From positions 18,074,539-18,138,538 of the forward strand of contig OZ029927.1 in NCBI GenBank assembly GCA_964023275.1: a DNA stretch of 64,000 nt, written 5' to 3'. The translations under genes were made by a program, and so were the position numbers. Numbering within the stretch: the first letter of the stretch is position 1; every line of letters begins with the position of its first letter. Below, piece after piece: positions 52,680 through 63,430 of the stretch. The notes beneath the pieces were generated by a model. The model searched no databases and was not told the DNA's origin. It worked only from the letters and a program-made list of their open reading frames with translations. The DNA is from Norana najaformis. Taxonomy: Eukaryota; Annelida; Clitellata; Crassiclitellata; Hormogastridae.

Positions 52680-52870
52680 GCTTAACATCAACCATCGATG
52701 GATGCCTTGAATATTGTTACAGTGGCGCTACAGAAGTTGTCAGCTTAGGTTAGAATAGACGAAAGAAGCATCACCACATGTTGAGGTAAAGATAACTGTA
52801 ATCGAGAGCGTAAAAGAACTTTTGAAACTGCGCTATACAAATTCTAATTACAATTACGATTGCCTTCAGT
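52680..52870 (+). mobile_element. R7 end and LINE-C-like end in series
   Basis: ATCGATGGATGCCTTGAATA with TACAGTGGCGCTACAGAAGT (R7 type) is followed by CTTTTGAAACTGCGCTATAC, AAATTC and an ATTACA/ATTACG tail. Confidence 0.6.
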
Positions 52871-53239
52871 TTCAACTAACTTCAATTCCTACATTCATTC
52901 CTGATTAGCTTGTCATTTTACGCATTCGACTCGGCAAATCTGTGTGCAATAGATTACATACTTATTGAATAGCCTGTTTAATGTATTAATGCATGTATTT
53001 GCGTGTATATATGTATGTACATATGCATAAAACAAGGACTTGATATATACATATATCAATAAAATATTTGCACAAATGAGTTGCCGGTGGGCAGATACTT
53101 GGAAGCGTCGGAAGAAGAAACAGAAGTCGACTATAAAATCTATTGACCGAATTACAATTTATCAAAGAATGTGCACGTTCTAACTTCACAGACGACATTT
53201 ACATTCGCACCTGCACATCCGCCTACGTAAACGACTCCC

Positions 53240-53530
53240 TCCACACACACACACACACACACGAACAAACACACACACACAGACACAGACACACACGCAC
53301 ACACACAAACACATACAAACACACACACAAACACACACAGACACACACATACACACACGCACACACGCACACACACACACAAGCACATACACAAACGCAC
53401 ATACAGGTACGCACAAGCACACCCGCACACACACACGCACAAACACAAACACACACAAACACACACACAAACACACACACAAACACACACACAAACACAC
53501 ACACACATAAAACACATACACAAACACACA
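53240..53530. repeat. CA-rich microsatellite with AAACACACAC decamers
   Basis: CA with AAAC and GCAC interruptions; the right part is a regular ACACAAACAC repeat of about 12 bp. Cys-Val frames on the minus strand are artefacts. Confidence 0.9.
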
Positions 53531-53539
53531 TGTATTGTA

Positions 53540-54125
53540 CATATATCTGGATATATAAACTACTCCATGTATAGTCTGTACAGACGAGACAGATGTATGT
53601 AAAAATTATGCATTTATGATGAGCCAGAAATTTTTATCTGAGGCATTTTTTTGCCTCTGGCCTCAGCCATCAGAACGAATGTGCAGCTTCTGCACCAAAG
53701 GAAATTACAGCATCAATAATCGCCGACACATTTAAATTCTGCTTGGTTATATAGCGCACGACAGAACACTATTGTCCACCACAGTCTGGGCTCGAACGTG
53801 TGATTCCGATGGACGGAATGGAAACCTGTCTTCTCATTTGTCATGAAATATTGAAACAAAGCTCTGTTTTCATATTGAAATTCTATTAAGTATACATAAA
53901 CTATGTAGTGTTCACATATATGGTCTATATATATATATATATATGAAATATATAAATATATATTATAAAACTACTTAGGATATACGCTAGTATATCCTAC
54001 AGATTCTGCTCATATTATGTAAAAACGATGAAATATGTGTAAAATACATAGGTTTCAGAACAGATATTTCATTTTGCCATTACAAAGTGTTTGCAAATAA
54101 ATGTGGACATTTCCAGCGCTTTGTA
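53540..54125. other. Unassigned AT-rich sequence
   Basis: Contains TATATAGCGCACG at 53747, an AT run at 53925-53960 and no supported gene. Confidence 0.35.
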
Positions 54126-54127
54126 AA

Positions 54128-54225
54128 TAAATCTATTTTAGTCTGTTGATTTATATAGCGCAGTTATCACTGTACACAAGGCTTCAGTCGATTCTTTGTG
54201 TGAAGCAGCGTAGAAAATATTAGAA
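54128..54225 (-). repeat. Dispersed repeat R7 fragment
   Basis: GATTTATATAGCGCAGTTAT, TGTACACAAGGCTTCAGTCG and ATTCTTTGTGTGAAGCAG follow the R7 order loosely. Confidence 0.5.
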
Positions 54226-54414
54226 TACTTTGGAGAAGCACGCGGTCGATAAATATTATAGACAGATGGAGAGAGATAGATGCAAAAGTGCTATGCCTTG
54301 TATATATGCGTGTATACAACCCCGTGTAACAAAGCTATGGTTTCATTGCTACAGTCTTTGTATTTTAAACACGGGAGAAAGTTTACAATAAGCAGAACTA
54401 AATAATACTATACG

Positions 54415-54622
54415 CTTGAATGTTATACAAAGTTCAGAAGCCGGGAATAGAAAACGTTAAGAACGATAAACAGACTGGAAGAGGCATGTTTTGAGCTTGG
54501 AGAAAAAGATAGTCTATGTAAGAGGGTTGCGAGAATGCATGAAGAGGTAGAGAGTTCCAGTTAGAGGAACCAGCAATGAAAGCCGGCCAAAGACAAAACC
54601 AAGAACAACATATTGTCAACGC
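54415..54622 (-). mobile_element. LINE-G 3' end with polymerase C-terminus
   Basis: On the minus strand the frame reads LWPAFIAGSSNWNSLPLHAF, then YIDYLFLQAQNMPLPVC, ending near 54434. The S-x-x-WNSLP pattern marks a LINE polymerase end. It is joined head-on to a plus-strand LINE-A copy. Confidence 0.7.
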
Positions 54623-54892
54623 AGGTCTTTCACTCAAGACTGAAAACACTTCTTTTCCAGAAATCTTATCCTGATTCTTCCTCTTCCCCTTATCTCTCTT
54701 CTCGCTTCAATTTCAAACAGCATCCACCGTAGCCGTCCGACTGTCTGAGTGCCTGACTCCTGGATCTTGACCTTTTGCCTATCGATTTTGTTTTGACTGA
54801 GCGCCTGTGAATAGGCTGGTTCCCGCGACTTAACTTTCGTTGAGCGCTATAGAAATCTCGAGATTACGATTACGATACGATTACGATTATTG
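54623..54892 (+). mobile_element. LINE-A 3' fragment
   Basis: GTCTTTCACTCAAGACTGAAA, TTCTTTTCCAGAAATCTTAT, TTGAGCGCTATAGAAATCTC and GATTACGATTACGAT tail units (54863-54886). Confidence 0.9.
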
Positions 54893-55215
54893 AGCAGCGG
54901 CACTGCAGAAATGAAAAGATTTGCTTCTTATGAGTTTTTTTTGGTTTTGAAGAACGAATGACCTTAATAGAAGGAAGAGAAAGTTAGCAAATTGAGGACT
55001 GAGCAACTGTAGAATAAAGCTGCACAGATTTGCTTGTGATGAATCTTCTGGAGTGAATGACATTTGCTTCTGCTGGTGAGTTTTTTGTGGTGGAAAACAG
55101 TGTTTGTTCAGATAAGTGAAAGTCACCAGTAGGCAGAGCCGAACAACTGCTGAACACGAATGAAGAGATTTGCTTCTGATGAGTTCTTTTGAGGGTATGA
55201 AGGGCATTTGTCAAT
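54893..55215. repeat. Degenerate tandem repeat of about 110-140 bp
   Basis: GATTTGCTTCTnATGAGTTnTTTTGnGG-type blocks (shared core GATTTGCTTnTGATGA) occur near 54918, 55027 and 55168, each preceded by GAGCAACTG-like and followed by GAATGACATT-like sequence. Three or so diverged units. Confidence 0.65.
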
Positions 55216-55371
55216 CGGGGCGACATCTTTTGTCGACTTACAATCGAATCTTGTCAGAACGTTACCAATGCATCATTCGAAGAGAGAGAGCGCAAATTGA
55301 ACAGCAGCAGGTGTTCCGTGGGAGTCCGCAATTGCAAGGTCGTGCTCCAGGGCTCATCTTACATACACACA

Positions 55372-55376
55372 TTATT

Positions 55377-55419
<43 letters not shown>

Positions 55420-55454
55420 TCAGTGTTGTTATTATTATTATTTTTATTTTTATT

Positions 55455-55487
<33 letters not shown>

Positions 55488-55505
55488 GGTAGTGGTGTTG
55501 ATGGT
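55372..55505. repeat. AAT, ATT and GTT trinucleotide repeats
   Basis: About 13 AAT units, a short spacer, ATTATTATT and about 12 GTT units. Poly-Asn, poly-Ile and poly-Val frames are artefacts. Confidence 0.9.
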
Positions 55506-55639
55506 GTTGTTATTATTCTATTGCAATTTTAATAAGTTATGTAAATAATGTCGGAAGCGCCATCTCTAGAGGGTTCAGAGCGTGATGGCAATGTTCCGGA
55601 GAGCCAGATGGCATTTCCTCGTTGAACAGCCACCGAAAT

Positions 55640-55672
55640 CTTCTCCTCTTCCTTCTTCTTCTTCTTCCTCTC

Positions 55673-55703
<31 letters not shown>

Positions 55704-55866
55704 TTCTTCCTCTTCTTCTACTTCTTCTTCTTTTTCTTCCTCATCTTCTACTTCTTCTTCTTCGTCTTCTTCTTCTTCTTCTTCTTCTTCGTCTTCTTCT
55801 TCTTCTTATGTTATTATTATTCTCGTCCTCCTCCTCCTCCTCCTCCTCCTTCTTCTTCTTCTTCTT

Positions 55867-55897
<31 letters not shown>

Positions 55898-55931
55898 TGT
55901 TATTATTCTCCTCCTCCTCCTCCTCCTCCTT

Positions 55932-56004
<73 letters not shown>

Positions 56005-56038
56005 TATTATTATTATTATTATTATTGTCGTCGTCGAC
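55640..56038. repeat. TTC, CTC and ATT trinucleotide repeats
   Basis: TTC-rich (55650-55810), CTC (55826-55848), TTC, CTC again, TTC, then ATT (55960-56027). A TTATGTTATTATTCTC..CTCCTCC block is present twice (about 55806 and 55894). Confidence 0.9.
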
Positions 56039-56039
56039 G

Positions 56040-56543
56040 TCGTCGTCGACGTCGTCGTCATTTCAACTTTCTATATACCAATCGATAGTGAAATAACAAC
56101 TTCGTTATATTTGCATACGTTTTTGATTGCGCAGTGGGCCCTATTTGCCATACTGTCGTGCAACCACACCCGTTTATCGCCGTCTACCCTGCGCAGGTCA
56201 GAAAGGGCAATCGGTTTGAATTTAAATTTACGTGCTTCCCATTAACTTCCTCATGTCCGACTGGCATAAACTTATCGTGTTTATCTTGCTAAGTCAATAT
56301 GTTTTCGATTTGCTGCTCAAAGTTTAGCATCTTCGATTTATCCTCAAACACCAGGTGCTGTGCAATATGATTTGAACTGGAGTCTAGAATGCGATTGACG
56401 CAAACACGCAGCTCGGTAATAAAGACAAGGAGTTTTAAATGTTTTTCAAGTAGGGTCTACTGCGCAATCTACAGCGTATTCTAATATAACGAAGTTGTTA
56501 TTTCAAAATCGATATGTGTATAGAAACTTGAAATGACGGCGAC

Positions 56544-56545
<2 letters not shown>
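56040..56545. mobile_element. Terminal-inverted-repeat element of about 500 bp
   Basis: The left arm (about 56048-56150) reads GTCATTTCAA.TTTCTATA, ATCGAT, TGAAATAACAACTTCGTTAT, ATACG, GATTGCGCAGT, CCCTA.TTG. The complement of the right arm (56545-56440) repeats these blocks in the same order. The core of about 290 bp shows no coding sequence. Flanked on the left by ATT/GTC repeats and on the right by their complement AAT. Confidence 0.8.
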
Positions 56546-56546
<1 letters not shown>

Positions 56547-56608
<62 letters not shown>

Positions 56609-56683
56609 GTAATGGTAGTAGTAGTAGTAGTATTAGTAGTAGTGGTAGTAGTACTAGTAGTAGTAGTAGTGGTAGTAATAATA

Positions 56684-56714
<31 letters not shown>

Positions 56715-56745
56715 ATACTACTACTAATAATAATAATAAAATAGT
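56547..56745. repeat. AAT and AGT trinucleotide repeats
   Basis: About 20 AAT units, then AGT/GGT units and again AAT. Poly-Asn and poly-Ser frames are artefacts. Confidence 0.92.
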
Positions 56746-56759
56746 AATTCTACTACTAC

Positions 56760-57065
56760 AAACTGCGTAGACTGTTTAATACCACCATGCTCAATATTGT
56801 ACTGATATTGTCCAGTCTGTCTATTATCGACCGGCAGCCGTAGCACATGATTAGCGCGTGCTCAATCAAATCAATAACCCGATGACTAATGGAAATTTCC
56901 TACCCGAACGCGCACTTGAAACTTGCTGACCGAGCAGCGCAATACTACGTTCGCAATAACAAATCGAGGAAATCACGAAACAACAAGTGTAGAATTTCTC
57001 ATCCTTAAATCTCATCCTGTCCTTCCTGACTAGACGCACAACGACTTTTGTTAATTACCTTGTGT
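56760..57065. other. Unassigned sequence
   Basis: No gene or element recognised. Confidence 0.3.
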
Positions 57066-57068
57066 TAA

Positions 57069-57076
57069 CAAATGCA

Positions 57077-57139
<63 letters not shown>
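57069..57139. repeat. ACTT tetranucleotide repeat
   Basis: About 18 perfect ACTT units. Confidence 0.95.
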
Positions 57140-57140
<1 letters not shown>

Positions 57141-57467
57141 CTTTAGCTTCTCATTGAATGACACTCGATATACTGTCGGGCAGTTTTCCTGGCGCATGGA
57201 ACTGAGCTGATATACTATATTTCTTAATAAAATCTCCCCTGTATCCAAATAATACTGTTATGGCCGCCTCAAATACGCCATAGTACTAGGGAAGCCGAGT
57301 CCGTAGCGGGATTTGTGTCTATAATGGGTGAGCTTTTTACCAACAGAATCAGTTGTTAAACATAGGCGTAATTTTGGGGTTACCTGTTCCCACCATTTAC
57401 CGAAACCCCAATTTTTAAAACCGAAATGAATAATGCCCATTAAATTTTTAATGAGCCTGGCATTTTG

Positions 57468-57655
57468 TTATGACGTGAGGCAGGTGGCTGATTGGATAGA
57501 GCGCTTGGCCTGTAACGTGGACAGTACGGGTTCGAGCTTCTTTCCCTGAGATAGTTTCTGTGTAGGGACCTTTAGCAAGTCATAAATGCTCAGCGCCATC
57601 TATTAATGCTTTGTCATTAAACAGTTGCTCTTTATAAATGAAGAAATAATAATAT
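57468..57655 (+). mobile_element. SINE S3 copy
   Basis: Box A-like TGGCTGATTGG (57486), GATAGAGCGCTTGGCCTGTA, box B GGGTTCGAGC (57527), then TTTCTGTGTAGGGACCTTTA and GCGCCATCTATTAATGC. Confidence 0.83.
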
Positions 57656-57659
57656 CAAC

Positions 57660-58610
57660 TTTTTCATACTATTAGTAAAAAATATGACGCGAAATATGAA
57701 AGTTTAAAGCAGACCTTATAAAAAGTGTAGTGGTTATCTTTGGCTCAGACCGGTGGTTGTTGGTCCTGAATGACCGTTTTTTGCCAGTCTCTCAACAAGT
57801 CATGTTTAGTCTTCCTCTTCCTCTGTGAATGAATTGAATAGTTCTTCCAAGCTGTTTAGGTTCTCCTTGAGCCGTTTTCGTCACTGTCTTGTGGCAGGCG
57901 TTACTTCTGTAAGTGTTTTTTTCTCGGTATAAAGCCGACGTCTTGTTTCTTTTACGTGAATCATGTAACCCTTGTAAATATCTCAGGAAATAAAACCAAA
58001 TTTATCATAAAATTCTATCTTATTACATAAGTCTAGACAACCTGCAACAAACATACATACTGTACATACATGCACATACATACGCGCAAACACTCATGCA
58101 CACATATACATGGGCTACATTTTCAGCATAGTTTGTCATCCGCAGGTGAGGTGCGTAGTAATTGCCACACGACGAACTAAAATTATAACACCTGCCAATC
58201 CACGGCGGACGAGAATTACGACACCTGTCAATCAGCGAACGCTAATGGTTCAATCTGAACCGACCTTGTCTGTCAACGAGCAATGGGTTCCCGTCAACAG
58301 ACGCAGAACATTCTCATACACCAAGAGTATCCGAATATCATAAATCGACAGTCGAGTACTCGTCTTGCTTCTGATCTGTGCCGCTGCACTCATGTTTTGT
58401 GTCTGTCGTAAGATGCCGCTAATGTCGATTGAGCTTCCCTTTCCTCGTCTGAAATGCGACGCTCAGTCCCATATCGATTCTTTGGTAAGATGAGTGCTTT
58501 CGTAATCGAAACTGTAAAAACTTGTTTTCTTTAGTTTTTACTGCTTTTAAGTTTTCACCATCCCGTGCTCCTAGATACAAGAGTTTCTATCAAGGAGCGT
58601 TTTACTTTAT
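57660..58610. other. Unassigned sequence
   Basis: About 950 bp. One 77-codon plus-strand frame (58110-58343) covers an imperfect direct repeat (CACCTGCCAATC.. and CACCTGTCAATC.., about 39 bp apart) and shows no domain. No supported gene. Confidence 0.3.
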
Positions 58611-58611
58611 A

Positions 58612-58815
58612 ATTGTAATCGTAATTCCGAGATTTCTACAGCGCCCAACGAGGACCAGCTTATTCACAGGCCCTCAGTCAAAACAAAATCGATAGGCAAA
58701 AGGGTTCGGTTCCAGGTCAAGAACCAAAAGTCAGACGGAGAGACAGCGTGGCAGCTACTGGGGGTGGTGGTGTTTGGGGTTGGAGAGGAGAGAGAGATAA
58801 GAGGAAGAAGGGGTG
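58612..58815 (-). mobile_element. LINE-A 3' fragment
   Basis: AATTGTAATCGTAATTCCGA, TTTCTACAGCGCCCAACGAG, GGCCCTCAGTCAAAACAAAA, AGACGGAGAGACAGCGTGGC. Same subtype as 8483-8700 (CAGCGTGGCAGCTAC block), and lacks a short segment after CAACGA. Confidence 0.87.
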
Positions 58816-59164
58816 TATATCTGTATATGTGTACTGTGTGTATACATAATTTTAACAAAATAAGCAATCCTCGCCGAAAACGATTTGGAGAAACTCAGCG
58901 GTGTGCCATCCCCAGAATAATCATATGAAGGCATGACCGTACTGTCTTTGGATGCGCCCTTGTCTAGACACGTACACGCATAACCTACATATAAGGGACA
59001 TTGTTATTGGTAATAAAACTTGGCCTCTTTAGTTCTTTCTTCGTCGTCACTTGTTGATGTGAATAGCAGTCAATGGCAATAATTAATTATGCGGTAAAGG
59101 CTTGCTCAAGATGTCAACATATTGTCTTCGCTGGAAACTCTAGCATGCATTTTGCGTTAGATCT

Positions 59165-59300
59165 AAGCTACTACTATTAACAATGATAATTATAATAATG
59201 TTATTATTATCATAATTATAATTAATAATAATAATTATTATTATAATGTTATTAATATAATGATAACAACAAAGAAATGATAACATATTATTAATAACGA
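59165..59300. repeat. AT-rich low-complexity DNA
   Basis: AATAATTATTATAATG-type sequence with local self-complementarity. No unit large enough to define. Confidence 0.75.
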
Positions 59301-59399
59301 TCAGAAATGTGGAAAACAGAAGCTCTTCTTGCATTAATAAACATTAATTTGATCGTGACTGCACTCAAAAAACATTTTCAGTAACCCGATATAAATTAA

Positions 59400-59510
59400 T
59401 TCGGCATTTATTAAGCGCCACAATCTAATGGCAGAGCTTCAATCCGTGGCAGTGAGCAATTATGAGTGAAGGACTTGCTCAAAGTCCCTAACAGTTGCCT
59501 TGCAAAATAC
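59400..59510 (-). mobile_element. SINE S3 fragment
   Basis: TTTATTAAGCGCCAC, GAGTGAAGGACTTGCTCAAA and GTCCCTAACAG match the body of the inverted S3 at 51055-51130; the head is missing. Confidence 0.6.
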
Positions 59511-59589
59511 CCACATCCGCTTTTATAAAACTACACTCCATACATTTTTAGTATCGTTAAGATCTTTGTCAAAATTGTAATCAGCTTTT

Positions 59590-59920
59590 GCATGTATTCC
59601 ACCAACTGATACCCTGTGCATTATGACAACGGCGCTATAAAAGTTACTATATCTGGTTACTTATTTAGCTCCTTTTTGAACCTCTCTGAAACGACATAAC
59701 TGACCTAACGAATTGCGACATGGCCTTAAAATGGTCATTGAGCTCTCTCTGCCCGTATGGTTCGAATTTTTAGTGGAAGATTGCTCCAGGGAACCGTTCC
59801 AAGATTCACTAGACAATAAAGCAGAATATGCTCGAGTCGTCCTTCGCGGGCGCAGGACCAACAAGTCCCCGCAGGCAGCAGAGCGGAGTGATCGCCGATC
59901 CGCTGTGGCCTGACGTAATA
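59590..59920. other. R7 end and unassigned sequence
   Basis: CCAACTGATACCCTGTGCAT with ATGACAACGGCGCTATAAAAG (59605-59650) is an R7-type end. Beyond it short frames are open on both strands (59661-59913) without recognisable domains. Confidence 0.4.
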
Positions 59921-59994
59921 ACGAGCGAACTGTTCCCTAGTGAACTCTTAGGCAGTACCCACTAATCGAAGCCCGGAGGAAAAGAGTACAACAA

Positions 59995-60220
59995 TGGATA
60001 TAATTCTGGCCTCGTCTGGAAGCCAATGCGATGTGTCTCATTCCCAAATCGATATGCAATCATGATCAGTATCGTAACCAGTTTGCGATACGTACCTGTC
60101 GGAATTCGACCCGGCTTCTCCAACGGAACATGATTTTGGATTGCGATTTGACTTGAAGCGACCATCGACTGATGCCATGGTATTATGATAACGGCGCTAT
60201 AGAAGTCTTTAGAGTAGATA
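59995..60220 (+). repeat. Dispersed repeat R7, long copy
   Basis: CTGTCGGAATTCGACCCGGC, TTCTCCAACGGAACATGATT, TTGACTTGAAGCGACCATCG, ACTGATGCCATGGTATTATG and ATAACGGCGCTATAGAAGTC. This is the complement of 60735-60890. Confidence 0.75.
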
Positions 60221-60414
60221 TGTATAGAAAGGTGGAACATGCCCCGCGCTGGTTAAGTGCAACTCCCTGGAATAAATTTTCGCCGGTTACTCCAGTTCTA
60301 CCCGGGGTTCTTATCTAATATTTCAAAAAAGATTTTGCACCACGATCTCAAAGTGCATTTAAGAGAACAATCGTAGTTTTCTGCTAAAGGGACAGAGTGG
60401 TCTTAAACAATCAG

Positions 60415-60538
60415 AACAACTCCGCCACTGACGTGTTCGGGTGGTGCCAGTCCCTTGATTGGATAAAGGAGGAGGGCGACGTTAACGGCCTTTGATGCCG
60501 TAAGATGTCGTTAAACGTTGGAAATTACTACTAACGAA
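60415..60538 (+). repeat. Dispersed repeat R5 copy
   Basis: AACTCCGCCACTGACGTGTT, GGGTGGTGCCAGTCCC, GGATAAAGGAGGAGGGCGAC, GTAAGATGTCGTTAAACGTT. Confidence 0.8.
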
Positions 60539-60649
60539 TAGAAAATTTACTTAGTCAGTTTTTCAGTATTTCCAAGTATTGCCAATTCTCTTTTATCATT
60601 TCGGACTCAACTTAAGACTTGTCTGTTCAGCTGGTTTATCCACCGGAGG

Positions 60650-60745
60650 CTGGCAACCTGCCTCCATGGACTGACCTGGGTATGAATTGATGACGGCTTG
60701 GTGCTCCATCGGTTGAGGCCTTTTACATTATCTAATATAATCTAA
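60650..60745 (+). repeat. Dispersed repeat R6 fragment
   Basis: CTGACCTGGGTATGAATTGA, TGGTGCTCCATCGGTTGAGG and CCTTTTACATTATC keep the R6 order; the tail is TCTAATCTAATC. Confidence 0.6.
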
Positions 60746-60747
60746 TC

Positions 60748-61000
60748 TAATCATAAGACTTCTATAGCGCCGTTATCAAAATGCCCAAGGCATCAGTAGA
60801 TGGTCGCTTCAAGTCAAAATTGCAGTCAAAAATCATAATCCGTTGGAGAAGCCGGGTCGAATTCCGACAGGTCAGAGAAACCAGAAGCCAGGCTACGGTG
60901 GGTAAGTAAGCTGAAAGAAATGTGTCTTTAGTTTAGACCTGAATGACATCAAAGAATTGACAGCATTAAACACTAGCGCTATAGAAGTTTCTAATGAATA
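60748..61000 (-). repeat. Dispersed repeat R7, long copy
   Basis: GACTTCTATAGCGCCGTTAT, GCCCAAGGCATCAGTAGATG, GGTCGCTTCAAGTCAAAATT, CCGTTGGAGAAGCCGGGTCG, AATTCCGACAGGTCAGAGAA. A further AGCGCTATAGAAGTTTC end in plus orientation lies at 60975. Confidence 0.75.
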
Positions 61001-61049
61001 ATAATAAAAATAAGCTTAAGATCGTTTTTGGTTTCGGTCCTTCGGCTTC

Positions 61050-61660
61050 TTCGTAATCGTAATCGTAATCGTAATCTCGAGATTTCTACAGCGCTCAACG
61101 AAAGCTAAGTCGCGGGAACCAGCTTATTCACAGGCGCTCAGTCAAAACAAAATCGATAGGCAAAAGGGTCAAGATCCAGGAGTCAGGCACTCAGACAGTC
61201 GGACGGCTACGGTGGATGCTGTTTGAAATTGAAGCGAGAAGAGAGATAAGAGGAAGAATCAGGATAAGATTTTTGGAAAAGAAGTGTTTTCAGTCTTGAG
61301 TGAAAGACCTGCACAGAAACTGAAAGAGGTGAAGTGTTGGTGAGTTCGTATGATTGACCAGACAACTGTCGCAATTCTGGCGGGAGTTTATTCCAAAGGG
61401 GTGGGGCAGTTATGGCTATCGAGCGATTTCCAAATTTTAAGGATGAGGTGACGGGAGGGCGAAGAAGTGTTAGGACAGATGAGGAGCGGGTTGAACGGAG
61501 TGGTTGGATAGTAAATAATTGACGAAGATAGGAGGGTTGGGAGGATTGAAGTGTGTTGTAGGTGAGGGATAAGATCTATACTGATTGCGTCGAAAGCGTT
61601 GCAACTGGAAATGTGGTTTTCTTTAGAAGAGATCATCGACTGATGCTTTTGCATTGCGAA
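61050..61660 (-). mobile_element. LINE-A, longest copy, with polymerase C-terminus
   Basis: Starts with (AATCGT)n tail complement, then the common 3' block. Beyond 61330 the minus strand keeps coding sequence: LFTIQPLRSTRSSSVLTLL, then RSIAITAPPLWNKLPPELRQ, then VFHSRLKTLLFQKSYPD, interrupted by stops upstream. This shows that LINE-A is a CR1/L2-like LINE and that the many shorter copies are its truncated 3' ends. Confidence 0.88.
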
Positions 61661-61664
61661 AACG

Positions 61665-62200
61665 GTTCTATGGAAGTTTTCAGAAAAGCTTTTGAAAAAG
61701 AGACGTCTAACTCACCATGACTGTGCTCAGTGATCATGCGTGCAGACGAACGAATAGTTTTATGTAGCGCCCGTTTCTGCTACTCTACACAAACTGTTGC
61801 TGAGTATTCTCCTTTCGATGCGAGCGAATAGTTCGGATTTCTCCCCTAGGCTGTGCCAGCAAAGAGGGAACTGCGGAGTCTATGCGGGAGAAGGATAGAA
61901 ACTCAATAGACGAGCTTAATATACCAGCAGCGCTCGCTCAGCTCTGATCTCATCCCAAACACCGAGGCCGGCGCTGCGGCTGCTGGGGTTCGGTGCGGTT
62001 GGCCGCGCGCAAGGTGTGAACAATCAAACCGCATTAGGCGAGGTAAGGCATGCTGGAATCAGCCTATGTGACAACTAAGTAAATAAGGAAGTAAAGCAAA
62101 TGTTAACACGCCATATGTCCATCGACTGAGCGAGGAATAGTAGGCGTGGACAAACACCCAAACAGTTAAATACATCATGACACAGCAAACAAGTAAAGGA
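61665..62200. other. Unassigned sequence
   Basis: Contains TTTTATGTAGCGCCCGTTTC (61757), a likely retroelement end in minus orientation, and otherwise no recognised gene. Confidence 0.35.
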
Positions 62201-62204
62201 AGAT

Positions 62205-62592
62205 GCACAGCCACAAAGGCAGACAACACAGAATGACACTCAACCACAAAGACAGACATACAGAATAACACTCAACCACAAAGGCAGACAACACAGAATG
62301 ACACTCAACCACAAAGACAGACATACAAAATGACACTCAACCACAAAGGCAGACAACACAGAATGACACTCAACCACAAAGACAGACATACAGAATGACA
62401 CTCAACCACAAAGACAGACATACAGAATGACACTCAACCATAAAGACAGACATACAGAATGACACTCAACCATAAAGACAGACATACAGAATGACACTCA
62501 ACCATAAAGACAGACATACAGAATGACACTCAACCATAAAGACAGACATACAGAATAACACTCAACCACAAAGACAGACAGACAGAATGACA
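62205..62592. repeat. 32-bp minisatellite, about 12 copies
   Basis: The unit combines AAAGACAGACATACAGAATG and ACACTCAACCA. Early units alternate with a GGCAGACAACACAGAATG variant; later ones are nearly identical. No spacers lie between units, so it is not a CRISPR array. Confidence 0.93.
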
Positions 62593-62668
62593 GCCGGATA
62601 AATAAGGAGACGACGCTAATCATCTTCGTTATGACGCAGCCTCGTTAAACAAGAACTGCTTTTACTTC
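62593..62668 (+). repeat. Dispersed repeat R5 fragment
   Basis: GCCGGATAAATAAGGAGACG, CGCTAATCATCTTCGTTATG, ACGCAGCCTCGTTAAAC: the second half of R5, most like 27718-27845. Confidence 0.7.
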
Positions 62669-62739
62669 ATCGTTATCGATATTTCAATTAAGGAATATCT
62701 TCAGGGAGAAGTTTCGATAACTTCGATGAACTGAATCAA

Positions 62740-62965
62740 ACTGGAAATCTATTATTGAACACCTCAAGCAGAATATTAATAGGCATCCAAAGATGAGACC
62801 AATAAGACAACAGCTTGTCCATCTAAGAGGATCACATAATCTTTTCATGAAAGATTGGAAGAAGGTATTTTTAGCAGCTACATATTACATGAGTTTTCTT
62901 TAATTGTGCAAACTTGTGCAATGTTCTGTGGAGTATTTTTTCACATAACATTAGCCCAAATATGG
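62740..62965 (+). repeat. Dispersed repeat R8 copy
   Basis: ATTGAACACCTCAAGCAG, ATAGGCATCCAAAGATGAGA, CCAATAAGACAACAG and GGATCACATAATCTTTTCAT correspond in order to 47110-47240. The AT-rich part beyond 62880 is present in both copies but diverged. Confidence 0.6.
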
Positions 62966-63029
62966 CTAGTTTTTTACATAATTTTTTTAACTGGCACATG
63001 GTTTATGGGTAACTTAGTAAGAGTTTTTT

Positions 63030-63290
63030 GTGTGCGGCACGGTGGTCTATCGGTAACGCGTTTGGTCAGTGATCTTGCGGTTGCGGGTTCGACTTTCTGT
63101 AACGATCCTTGGCAAGTTGTATGCGCACCAAGCAGTATAATTTGGTACTAGGTAAACTGGGAAGTAAACGGCAAGTCCTGCTATGCACTAGCCCCGGGTC
63201 CAGGGCCTTGGGATTCGTCCATTTTCGGCTCAAGGGCCAAGAAAAGGAGACGTCTCACTTGAGGGATGTAGGACATACTTTACTTTACTA
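63030..63290 (+). mobile_element. SINE S4, complete copy
   Basis: GTGCGGCACGGTGGTCTATC with box A TGGTCTATCGG (63042) and box B GGGTTCGAC (63085), then the body CCTTGGCAAGTTGTATGCGC, AGTATAATTTGGTACTAGGT, AAGTAAACGGCAAGTCCTGC, GGGCCTTGGGATTCGTCC, and an ACTTT tail. Confidence 0.85.
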
Positions 63291-63354
63291 GTTAGTCATC
63301 AGATATGCAATTTCATACAGTTGATCCAGGGATCACAGAGATCGGGGTCTTGCG

Positions 63355-63430
63355 TTATCAGGTCGGGAGCACTTCTGAGTAGTTTTAAAGGTGCTATATA
63401 AATATGAAATTACGATTACGATTACGATCA
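63355..63430 (+). mobile_element. LINE-B-like 3' end with GATTAC tail
   Basis: GGGAGCACTTCTGAGTAGTTTT matches 51890-51912 (GGGAGCGCTTCTGAGTAGTTTT), then GGTGCTATATAAATATGAAA and TTACGA units. It links the LINE-B end to the tail type of LINE-A. Confidence 0.7.

Noticed and set aside
55582-56245. Ser-, Leu- and Phe-rich frames
   Set aside because: Trinucleotide repeats TTC, CTC and ATT account for them entirely.
62205-62592. CRISPR-like direct repeats of 32 bp
   Set aside because: Units are directly joined with no unique spacers, there is no cas-like gene, and the context is eukaryotic. A minisatellite fits.
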